Below, one piece after another: positions 7,984 through 15,467 of a DNA stretch of 54,530 bases; positions within the stretch are counted from its first letter, which is position 1, and the number at the start of each line of letters is the position of its first letter. The notes under the pieces are model-generated. The model saw only the letters and a program-made list of their open reading frames with translations, ran no database searches and was not told where the DNA came from. The position numbers were made by a program, and so were the translations under genes. Source of the stretch: Mitsuaria sp. GD03876 (GTDB lineage: Bacteria > Pseudomonadota > Gammaproteobacteria > Burkholderiales > Burkholderiaceae_C); contig NZ_JAOCCU010000040.1 of assembly GCF_029840635.1 (NCBI RefSeq), positions 1 through 54,530 on the forward strand, written 5' to 3'.

Positions 7984-8196
7984 ATGAACATCGCCAACTC
8001 CTCCAGCGTCGCCGCCGCGGTCAGCAGCGCCTCCAACAGCACGCCGGGCTCGGTCGGCAATGCCGCCAGCATGCTGGTGCTGCGCAAGGCGCTGGACGTC
8101 CAGCAGGCCGGCGCCGCCGCGCTGCTCGAGGCCTTGCCGCAGCCCGCGCTGGCCACCGAAGGCAACCTCGGGCGCAACCTCAACACCTACGCCTGA
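7984..8196 (+). CDS. YjfB-like putative motility protein
   Basis: A 70-residue protein with a strong GGAGGA ribosome binding site directly before its ATG. The pattern MNIANSSS...VLRKALDVQQAGAAALLEALPQP...NLGRNLNTYA matches the YjfB-type putative motility family: a short helix, a VLKKAxDxQQ-like segment, a LLxALP segment and a final NLGxNLxxYA. Family function is poorly understood; some members are linked to flagellar regulons. No flagellar genes lie nearby. Confidence 0.72.
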   Translation: MNIANSSSVAAAVSSASNSTPGSVGNAASMLVLRKALDVQQAGAAALLEALPQPALATEGNLGRNLNTYA

Positions 8197-8230
8197 CCGG
8201 GCCGCTCCGCCCCGCGGAGCCGCCCTGCCC

Positions 8231-10489
8231 TCAGAGCCCCGCCGACACTGGCTCCGACAGGCGCCAGAAGCCGAACCGGCCCCGCTCCGACATCACCAGC
8301 CGTCCTTGCGCATCGATGCCGACGGCGCGGAACTTCAGGTCGAACTCATGCTCCGGCATGCCCACGATGACCTGGCGGCGCACCGGTCCGAACCAGAGCA
8401 CGGACCGCCGGTCGGTCAGCGTCGCGCGCTCCAGCCATGACAGCTCGCGCGTGTCGGCCAGGCTGTTCAGGATCCAGAACGCACCATCCGGCCCCGTCAC
8501 GACGGCACCGCCCGAGAACCCGGGCGAGATCAACGGATTCGTCGGCCAGTCCACGCGCGTCAGCGCGCCGCCTTCGCCGATCTTGAAGATGCCCAGGTAG
8601 TTCATCGCGTACAGCTGGTCGTCCGTGCCCACCGCCAGGCGGTCCAGGTTCCAGTTGCCGTCGCTGTAGCGCGCCAGCGTCGTGACGACGCCCGCCGGTG
8701 TGATCCGGATGACGCGGTTCTGGTTGGCGATCGCGTAGACGTTGCCCTTGCTGTCCGTCGTCAGCGATCGTGGCCGGCGGAACGCGGCCGCCGAGCCCGC
8801 GCCGTCCGCGTCCTCGATCGCCGCCATCGTCCTCTGGTCGCCCGCGATCGTGACGATCTCGCCGGTCGAGGGGGTGTAGCGGCGCAGCGTCTGGAAGTCG
8901 GAGAAGTACACCTGCCCGGCGCGATCGACCGTCACCTCCGCGTCCTGCCAGGTGGACAGCCGCGCCACGATCGGCAGGCCGTCGGCCGGGTCGGTGCTGT
9001 CCTTGCGGCCCGCCACGCAGCCCACGTCCCCGGACGGGGCCGCGACGCGGCACAGGCGCGCGCTGTCGATGAAGTACAGGTCGCCGCTCGGGTGCACGCC
9101 GAAGCTCCTGACCTCGCCATACGACGACAGGTCCTGGAACGGCGACGGGAAGCTCGACCGCTCCTTGAGCGACAGCCCGAAGGTGTAGGGCGCGCCGGTC
9201 ACGTGGCGCGTGACCGTGTGTTCGTCGGTGAGCGCCGTGTGGAGGGTGCCGTCGGCGTCGACCGCCACCGCGTCCACGCCGCCATGGCCCAGCACCGCCT
9301 GCATCGACCCGTCCGGCTTCACCAGCGTCACGTTGGCGGCCGTGGCCAGGTAGACGCCGCCGCCCGGCGCCACGGCCAGGCCCGTGCCGCAACGCCCCGT
9401 GACGTCCGGCGTGCGGGCGACCGTGTCCACCTTGCCGTCGCGCGACAGGCGCCGCAAGCGCGTGCAGCCGTCCTGGATCCACAACTCGCCGTCGGGTCCG
9501 ACGGCCATCGCCCGGATGTCCCTGAAGCGCGCGTCCGCCTGCGCGCCATCGACGTTGTCGTAGACGTCCACGGCGCCGCTCAGCAGCGTCGCGGTGCCGC
9601 CCTTGAGCAGGCGCACCGTGTTCGCGGTCGCGACGTAGAGATCCCCGCTCGGCGCCGCCGCGACGACCCGGGTCCAGGACACGCCCGGCGCGGTGTCCGC
9701 CACCTTGCCGCTGTACAGGCCGCCGGGCACGGCGGTGATCGCGCCCTCGGGCGACACCTTCAGCAGCCGGTAGGTGTCCGCGACGTAGAGGTTGCCCGCG
9801 GCGTCGCGCGTGAAGCTCAGCGGCGCGCCCAGGCGCGCGATGCCGTTCTTGCCCAGCTGGTCGCCGGCCACGGTCGGCACGCCGGCGACGGTGGACACCA
9901 CGCCGTCCTTGCCGATCTTGCGGATGACGCTGTTGCCCTGGTCCAGCACCAGCATGCCGCCGTCGCTGGCCGGCAGCAGCGCCACGGGCCGGTTGAAGCG
10001 GGCCAGCGGGCCGCCGTCGCGCATGCCGGCGCCGCCGAGGCTGACGATCACCGGATCGACCTGCACCGGCTTGACGGACAGCGAATTCGATCCGGCGGCC
10101 TTGGCATGCCCGCCGGCGTCGGTGACCTTCAGCTCGATGGACAGGCTGCCGGGGGTCTTGGCGACGAGCTCGAACCCGGGCGTGTCGATCGCGGCGCCGC
10201 CGACGGTCCAGCCGTAGCGGAAGCTGTCGGGGACCACCTGGTCGTAGCGTTCGAAGGTGAAGCCGGTCACGTACCGGAGCACGGTCCCGGTCGGCACGGC
10301 CACGTTGTACGGCAGCCTGGAGACCATGTAGGGCTGCACCAGGGCCGGGTCGGGCGCCGCCGCGCCGGCACCGCCGCCGGGCGTCGCCGGCGACTCGCCG
10401 CCCCCTCCCCCGCCTCCGCCTCCGCAACCGGCGAGCGCGCAGGCAAGCAACAACGGCAGCATCCGCGGATGCGTCGAACGTCCAGGCAT
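8231..10489 (-). CDS. NHL-repeat beta-propeller lipoprotein
   Basis: A 752-residue lipoprotein. The lipobox LAGC (near residue 22) is followed by a run of nine glycines, a flexible linker common in Burkholderiales surface lipoproteins. About residues 55-140 form an Ig-like region ending LSVKP. From about residue 150 NHL-type repeats continue to the C-terminus (for example ALLPASDGGMLVLDQGNSVIRKIGKDGVVSTVAG and LYVADTYRLLKVSPEGAITAVPGG), giving a beta-propeller. A GGGGAG ribosome binding site lies 7 bases upstream. Such proteins bind ligands or partners at the cell surface; no catalytic residue is evident. Divergent from nothing and downstream of the degenerate GGDEF gene on the same strand. 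Confidence 0.85.
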   Translation of the reverse strand: MPGRSTHPRMLPLLLACALAGCGGGGGGGGGESPATPGGGAGAAAPDPALVQPYMVSRLPYNVAVPTGTVLRYVTGFTFERYDQVVPDSFRYGWTVGGAAIDTPGFELVAKTPGSLSIELKVTDAGGHAKAAGSNSLSVKPVQVDPVIVSLGGAGMRDGGPLARFNRPVALLPASDGGMLVLDQGNSVIRKIGKDGVVSTVAGVPTVAGDQLGKNGIARLGAPLSFTRDAAGNLYVADTYRLLKVSPEGAITAVPGGLYSGKVADTAPGVSWTRVVAAAPSGDLYVATANTVRLLKGGTATLLSGAVDVYDNVDGAQADARFRDIRAMAVGPDGELWIQDGCTRLRRLSRDGKVDTVARTPDVTGRCGTGLAVAPGGGVYLATAANVTLVKPDGSMQAVLGHGGVDAVAVDADGTLHTALTDEHTVTRHVTGAPYTFGLSLKERSSFPSPFQDLSSYGEVRSFGVHPSGDLYFIDSARLCRVAAPSGDVGCVAGRKDSTDPADGLPIVARLSTWQDAEVTVDRAGQVYFSDFQTLRRYTPSTGEIVTIAGDQRTMAAIEDADGAGSAAAFRRPRSLTTDSKGNVYAIANQNRVIRITPAGVVTTLARYSDGNWNLDRLAVGTDDQLYAMNYLGIFKIGEGGALTRVDWPTNPLISPGFSGGAVVTGPDGAFWILNSLADTRELSWLERATLTDRRSVLWFGPVRRQVIVGMPEHEFDLKFRAVGIDAQGRLVMSERGRFGFWRLSEPVSAGL

Positions 10490-10663
10490 CGAGAAACTCC
10501 CCGAGGGCCGTCATGACGATCTCCCGGCGCTGACGCCGGTGATCGGCCTCGCCGCGGTCCGGGCGGACGGCGGGGGCGACTGGCCGTGAATGATGAAAGC
10601 GCCATCATAGGCGGCGCCCGAGGCGCGCCCGCGCGGCGGACGCTCAAGTGAGGGGAGCGCGTC

Positions 10664-11281
10664 TCAGGCTGGCCGCGTCCCGCTGTACCGGTTGCGTCCG
10701 GACGGGATCGCCGCGTAGGCGCGCACGCAGTTGCAGCCCGCGCCGCGCGCCATCGCCAGCGCCTGGCGGGCCTGCTGCAGCAGCTGGTCCGCGCCCTGCT
10801 GCGGCTCGCGCCGCCAGTCCTGCCAATGCGCCAGCCCCAGGCTCGCGCTCAGCGGCAAGGCCTGTCCCTGCCAGCGGTAGTCCAGCGTCGCCACGCGGCC
10901 GCGCAGCCGGTCGGCGGCGTCCAGCGCGCCCAGCGGATCAGTGCACGGCAGGTAGGCGGCCCAGACGCCGCGCGGCAGCGGCAGCAGCCAGTCCCCGCCG
11001 CGCAGTTGCTGCCGCACCAGCTGGTCCAGCCGCTCGTCCAGCGCCTGCAGGCACTCCTGGCCGTACTGCTGGTGCAGCCGCGTCCAGGGATCGAGTTCCA
11101 GCAGCATCAGCACGCCGTCGTGGCGGTGTCGCTGCGCGCGGGCGGCTTCCCGTTTGAGCTCGTCCATCAACTGCGCCTCGTCGGCCGCCGCGATCCGCGC
11201 CGGCACCTCGCGGCGCGCCTGCCAGCGCCGCCGCAAGGCCTTCCACCAGGCCCCTGGGCCCTTGTCCGCGTCTTGAGCCAT
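10664..11281 (-). CDS. degenerate GGDEF-domain protein
   Basis: A 205-residue soluble protein with the GGDEF fold pattern but a destroyed signature. Residues 36-110 align as ELKREAARAQRHRHDGVLMLLELDPWTRLHQQYG (normally DxDxFKxxND), and the GGDEF position holds PRGVW (103-107). An RGGD at 94-97 sits exactly five residues before it, the spacing of the inhibitory-site RxxD. The C-terminal ARQALAMARGAGCN replaces ADxALYxAKxxGRN. It should not make cyclic di-GMP, but might bind it. The start at MAQDADKGPG was chosen because the upstream extension is low complexity. It is divergent from an intact diguanylate cyclase. Confidence 0.72.
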   Translation of the reverse strand: MAQDADKGPGAWWKALRRRWQARREVPARIAAADEAQLMDELKREAARAQRHRHDGVLMLLELDPWTRLHQQYGQECLQALDERLDQLVRQQLRGGDWLLPLPRGVWAAYLPCTDPLGALDAADRLRGRVATLDYRWQGQALPLSASLGLAHWQDWRREPQQGADQLLQQARQALAMARGAGCNCVRAYAAIPSGRNRYSGTRPA

Positions 11282-11425
11282 ACCGCCGCCTTCGCCGGAG
11301 ATGAAGTTTGATTGCAGCACAGGAGCAAGCCGCGCGCCGCCCCCCGGCGCCCCCTTGTCCGAGGGAGGAGGATAGGCCGCCCGCCGCGGCCGCGCGCCCC
11401 CAGTTGTAACGAATCCGGACCGCCC

Positions 11426-11456
11426 GCAGGGGCGCATGCAGCGATGCGGCCCCTGC
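11426..11456 (+). promoter_or_regulatory. strong hairpin in the leader between two GGDEF-type genes
   Basis: GCAGGGGC-GCAT and ATGC-G-GCCCCTGC form a 12-bp stem with one bulged G and a 6-base loop. It lies 48 bases before the start of the CHASE-PAS-GGDEF gene. There is no T run, so it is not an intrinsic terminator; it may be an operator or a leader structure. Confidence 0.4.
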
Positions 11457-11504
11457 TCTACAGTACCCGGCTGTGTTCAGCGCCGCGGCCTGGCCGCCCT
11501 GCCC

Positions 11505-13676
11505 ATGAACGCCCCTTCAGGGATGCCCCCCGAGCTGGCCGAAGAGCCTGCTGCCGACCCAGCCGTCGACGCCAGCGTCGAGGCCGCCTTCGATCCCGCC
11601 GCCGCCCCGGCCGGCGAGCGCGCGTCGGACCAGTTGCCGATGCCCGCCGTCGTCGGCGCGCTGCTGGTGCTGCTGGCCGGCCTGGCGCTGACGCTCAGCG
11701 CGATGCTGTGGAACCGCAACCGCGTCGTCGCCGAGGCCAACCGCGTGCTCGACGCCCAGACGGAGCGGCTGGAACGCGACATCGTCCAGCGCTTCGTGCA
11801 GCCGGTCTACGGCCTCAAGGGCGCGCGCGGCGCGATCTCCGCGCTCAACGGCCGGGTCGCCCGCCAGGCCTTCCGCGCCTACGTCCAGTCGCGCGACCTG
11901 CCGCGCGAATTCCCCGGCGTGCGCGGCTTCGGCTTCGTCCCGCGCGTGCCGCGCGAGCAGTTGGACGCCTTCATCGCCGCGGAGCGCGCCGACGGCGCGC
12001 TGCAGTTCTCGGTGCGCAGCCGCGGCGACGCGCCGGACCTCTTCGTCGTCGCCCACATCGAGCCGCTGTCGCAGAACTACCCGGCCTGGGGTTTCGACCT
12101 CGGCTCCGAGCGCCTGCGCCGCGACGCCATCGAGCGCGCCATCGCCACGGGCGAGGCCACGCTGTCGGCGCCGGTGGGGCTGGTGCAGGACCGCGCGCAC
12201 GGTCCCGGCATGCTGCTGCTGGTGCCGGTGTTCCGCGACGGCGCCGACCCGGTCACGCCGCAGCAGCGTCGCCAGGCGCTGCTGGGCATGCTCTACGCGC
12301 CGCTGGTGGCGCAGGAGATCCTGGCCGGACTCAAGGAAGGACTCGCGGCGGCGCCGATGGACTTCCGGCTGCTGGTCGACGACCACGGCGCGGGCGAGGA
12401 CCTGCTGCTCGATTCCGCCACCGGCATCCAGCCGCTGAACACCCCGCCCGAGGCGCGTCCCGCCTTCGGCAGCCGGATCGTCGCCGACGAGCGCCGCGTC
12501 GAGATCGCCGGCCGCGCCTTCCGCATCGAGGCCGCGCTGACCACCGCCTACGAGCGCGCCGTCATCGACGCCGCCGGCTGGGGACCGGGCTTGATCGGCA
12601 CGCTGCTGACGCTGCTGCTGGCGGCCACCACCTACCTGCTGGCCGCCGGCCGGGCGCGCGCGCAGGCGCTGGCCGACGAGATGACCGAGGACCTGCGCCG
12701 CCTGACGCTCGACCAGCAGGCGATGCTGGACACCGAGATCATCGCCATCGCCAAGCTGCGCGACCGCCACATCGTCTGGAAGAACCGCGCGCTGGACCGG
12801 CTGTTCGGCTACGGGCCCGAGGAGCTGTTCGACCTGCCGGTGCGCGAGCTCTACCGCGACGAGGCCACCTACGTCGCGCTCGGCCAGAACGCCTATCCGG
12901 TGCTGCGCCGCGGCGGCCACTACCGCAGCCAGCTGCAGATGCGGCGCAAGGACGGCAGCCTGGTCTGGGTCGACCTGAACGGCGTCGCGCTGCCCGGCGA
13001 GCGCGACGCCAACACCTCGCTCTGGATGATGGCCGACATCACCCAGAGCAAGGACTACGAGGCGCGCGTCGAGCGCGCCGCCTTCCACGACGCGCTGACC
13101 GGCCTGCCCAACCGCGTGCTGCTGGCCGACCGGCTGCGCCAGGCGATGGCCGCGGCGCAGCGCCAAGGGCAGACGGTGGCGGTCGCCTTCCTCGACCTGG
13201 ACGGCTTCAAGGCGGTCAACGACACGCACGGCCACGACGCCGGCGACGAGGTCCTCCAGGCCGTCGCCCAGCGCCTGTCGGAGGGGATCCGGGCCTCGGA
13301 CACCGCGGCGCGGCTGGGCGGCGACGAGTTCGTCGTGCTGCTCACGCCGCTGCCCGACACCGCCGCCAGCCGCCCCAGCGCCGAGCGGCTGCTGCGCGCG
13401 ATTCTGGAACCGGTGAAGCTCTCGTCGGGGGCGACGGTGCAGGTCGGCGCCAGCTTCGGCGTCGCGCACTTCCCGCTGGACGGCGTCGACGCCGAGGTGC
13501 TGCTCAGCCGCGCCGACCAGGCGATGTTCGACTCCAAGCGCGGCGGCCGCTGCCGGATCCGCTGGCTCGACGGCGCCCAGCCGCCGCAGGAGCTGGACCT
13601 GTCCGCGCTGCGCCAGGCGCAGGCCGCCCCGGACGGCGGGGCGGCGCGCCGGGATGACCGGAGTCATGCGCGATGA
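11505..13676 (+). CDS. CHASE-PAS-GGDEF diguanylate cyclase
   Basis: A 723-residue membrane sensor that should make cyclic di-GMP from GTP. Order: cytoplasmic N-terminal low-complexity segment (1-45), membrane span 1 (about 48-68), periplasmic CHASE domain (about 80-350), membrane span 2 (about 362-385), PAS domain (about 420-530) and GGDEF domain (about 550-695). The active site is an intact GGDEF at 605-609, and RASD five residues earlier is an intact inhibitory site for product feedback. There is no EAL domain. The start MNAPSGMPPE was preferred to one 23 codons upstream. CHASE domains sense small extracellular ligands; the ligand is unknown. Confidence 0.93.
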   Translation: MNAPSGMPPELAEEPAADPAVDASVEAAFDPAAAPAGERASDQLPMPAVVGALLVLLAGLALTLSAMLWNRNRVVAEANRVLDAQTERLERDIVQRFVQPVYGLKGARGAISALNGRVARQAFRAYVQSRDLPREFPGVRGFGFVPRVPREQLDAFIAAERADGALQFSVRSRGDAPDLFVVAHIEPLSQNYPAWGFDLGSERLRRDAIERAIATGEATLSAPVGLVQDRAHGPGMLLLVPVFRDGADPVTPQQRRQALLGMLYAPLVAQEILAGLKEGLAAAPMDFRLLVDDHGAGEDLLLDSATGIQPLNTPPEARPAFGSRIVADERRVEIAGRAFRIEAALTTAYERAVIDAAGWGPGLIGTLLTLLLAATTYLLAAGRARAQALADEMTEDLRRLTLDQQAMLDTEIIAIAKLRDRHIVWKNRALDRLFGYGPEELFDLPVRELYRDEATYVALGQNAYPVLRRGGHYRSQLQMRRKDGSLVWVDLNGVALPGERDANTSLWMMADITQSKDYEARVERAAFHDALTGLPNRVLLADRLRQAMAAAQRQGQTVAVAFLDLDGFKAVNDTHGHDAGDEVLQAVAQRLSEGIRASDTAARLGGDEFVVLLTPLPDTAASRPSAERLLRAILEPVKLSSGATVQVGASFGVAHFPLDGVDAEVLLSRADQAMFDSKRGGRCRIRWLDGAQPPQELDLSALRQAQAAPDGGAARRDDRSHAR

Positions 13677-13695
13677 GCCGCCGTACAGTCGCCCG

Positions 13696-14280
13696 ATGAC
13701 CACGCTGATCACGCCCCGGCTCCGCCTCGAGCCGATGACCGACGCGCACCTGCACGGCCTGTTCGAGATGAACAAGGACCCCGAGGTGATGCGCTACATC
13801 ACCGGCAAGCCCGACACGCTCGAGGACACGCAGTCGATGATCGACCGCGTGAAGGCGCGCTGGGCGGAATGGGGCTACAGCTGGTGGACCTTCGTCGAGC
13901 GCAACGGCGGCCTGATCGTCGGCGCCGGCTGCGTGCAGCACATCGGCCGCGACCGCGCCAATCCCCACGAGCTCGGCTGGCGCCTGCGCCGCGACCGCTG
14001 GGACCGCGGCTATGCGTCGGAGGCGGCACGGCGCATGGCGGCGTTCGCGTTCGACGAACTGCGCGCACCGCAGCTCGTGGCGTTCTGCGACCAGGACAAC
14101 ACCGGCTCCGCGCACGTGATGCAGAAGCTCGGGATGAGCTTCCGCGGCATCGAGCACTGGTACGACTTCGACGGCGCGCTCTACGGCATGACCGCCGCCG
14201 AGTGGCGCGCCTGGCCGGCCTCGGCCCAGGCGGCGGCGGAGATCGCCGCCTGCGCCGATCAGAGCCCGCCGACGAAGTAG
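13696..14280 (+). CDS. GNAT family N-acetyltransferase (RimJ/RimL-like)
   Basis: A 194-residue acetyltransferase. It begins TTLITPRLRLEPMTDAHLHGLFEMNKDPEVMRYITG, the classic start of the RimJ/RimL-type GNAT branch, and has the acetyl-CoA region around RDRWDRGYASEAARRMAAFAFDEL and the FCDQDNTGSAHVMQKLGM motif. The start at 13696 fits the family; an upstream in-frame start overlaps the previous gene. The natural acceptor amine is unknown. Its last 22 bases overlap the convergent MarC gene. Confidence 0.9.
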   Translation: MTTLITPRLRLEPMTDAHLHGLFEMNKDPEVMRYITGKPDTLEDTQSMIDRVKARWAEWGYSWWTFVERNGGLIVGAGCVQHIGRDRANPHELGWRLRRDRWDRGYASEAARRMAAFAFDELRAPQLVAFCDQDNTGSAHVMQKLGMSFRGIEHWYDFDGALYGMTAAEWRAWPASAQAAAEIAACADQSPPTK

Positions 14281-14861
14281 CGCTTCAGGCCCGACAGGAT
14301 CATCTCGACCGCGATGGCGGTCAGCACCAGGCCCATCAGCTTCTCCAGCGCCGAGACCACCGAGTCGCCGAGCAGCTTGCGGATGCGGTCCGCCAGGATC
14401 AGCGCCAGGAACGAGATCACCATCGCGGTGAACAGCGCGCCGATCCACTCGGCGACGCGGTCGGGCTGGCGCGAGGCCAGCAGCAGCACGGTGGCCATCG
14501 CCGACGGGCCGGCCAGCAGCGGCACCGCCAGCGGGAAGATGAAGGGCTCGCGGCCGGTCTCCATGCCGTAGGCGGACTCGCCGGCGTGGCTGAAGATCAT
14601 CCGGATCGCGATGATGATCAGGATCACCCCGCCGGCCACCTCGAGCGAGCGCTCCGACAGGTGCATCAGGCGCAGGAAACCCTCGCCCAGGAACATGAAC
14701 GCCAGCAGCACCGCGAAGGCGATGCCGACCTCGCGCAGGGCGACCTTCAGCCGGCGTTCGCGCGGCACGGCCCGCATGATGGGGATGAAGATCGGCAGGC
14801 TGCCGAGCGGGTCGAGCACCAGCAGCAGCAGGATGAGGGCGGAGAGGAAGCTGTGATCCAT
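14259..14861 (-). CDS. MarC family inner-membrane protein
   Basis: A 200-residue integral membrane protein with six predicted spans. It matches the MarC/YhgN family: MDHSFLSALILLLLVLDPLGSLPIFIPIMR at the N-terminus, AGGVILIIIAIRMIF, and FPLAVPLLAGPSAMATVLLLAS near the middle. The family was once linked to multiple antibiotic resistance but the role is not established. It is divergent from the Lrp/AsnC regulator with a 117-base gap. Confidence 0.93.
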   Translation of the reverse strand: MDHSFLSALILLLLVLDPLGSLPIFIPIMRAVPRERRLKVALREVGIAFAVLLAFMFLGEGFLRLMHLSERSLEVAGGVILIIIAIRMIFSHAGESAYGMETGREPFIFPLAVPLLAGPSAMATVLLLASRQPDRVAEWIGALFTAMVISFLALILADRIRKLLGDSVVSALEKLMGLVLTAIAVEMILSGLKRYFVGGL

Positions 14862-14978
14862 GGGGCGCGATTCTCGCCGAAGCCCGTCCCCGGCGGCCGC
14901 GACGTTGGCGGGCCGCCACGCACGCTTCGTTCATCAGGATCCATAGAATCGCAACAATTTCTCGCCACGATCCCGCCG

Positions 14979-15467
14979 ATGAACAAGATGGACAAGAAGT
15001 CGTTCCCGACGCTCGACCCGATCGACCTGCGCATCCTGGAGGCGCTGCAGCACGACGGCCGGATGTCCAACGTCGACCTGGCCGCGCGCGTCCACCTGTC
15101 GGCGCCGCAGTGCTTCCGCCGCGTGCGGGCGCTGGAGGAGCGCGGCGTGCTGCGCGGCTACCGCGCCGACGTGGCGCCGCTGGCGCTGGGCCTGGGCGTC
15201 ACCGCCTACGTCAGCCTGAACATCACCGCGCAGGCCTTCGCCCGGGTGCGGGAGATCGAGTCGCTGATCCGCGACTTCCCCGAGATCCTGGAATGCCACA
15301 CCGTGTCGGGGGACTCGGACTACCTGCTCAAGGTGGTCGCGCGCGACCTGCAGGCGCTGTCCAAGTTCCTCACCGACAAGCTGATGCAGCTGGACGGGGT
15401 GGCCGACGTGCGCTCGATGATCTGCCTGGAGGAGATCAAGCCGCCGGCGGGCCTGCCGGTGGCGTGA
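14979..15467 (+). CDS. Lrp/AsnC family transcriptional regulator
   Basis: A 162-residue regulator with an N-terminal winged helix-turn-helix (LDPIDLRILEALQHDGRMSNVDLAARVHLSAPQCFRRVRALEERGVLRGY) and a C-terminal RAM ligand-binding domain (ECHTVSGDSDYLLKVVARDL). Lrp/AsnC proteins bind amino acids and form octamers that wrap DNA. The target is unknown; the divergent MarC gene is a candidate. Two in-frame ATGs nine bases apart could serve as start; the first is used. Its last 32 bases overlap, tail to tail, the minus-strand proline-rich gene. Confidence 0.92.
   Translation: MNKMDKKSFPTLDPIDLRILEALQHDGRMSNVDLAARVHLSAPQCFRRVRALEERGVLRGYRADVAPLALGLGVTAYVSLNITAQAFARVREIESLIRDFPEILECHTVSGDSDYLLKVVARDLQALSKFLTDKLMQLDGVADVRSMICLEEIKPPAGLPVA

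Noticed and set aside
11517-13775. A 752-codon frame on the minus strand opposite the diguanylate cyclase, and similar long frames elsewhere (for example 13504-14934, 26988-28259, 42921-44522).
   Set aside because: They are shadows of well-supported genes with compositional bias (Arg/Ala/Gly/His) and no recognisable domains.
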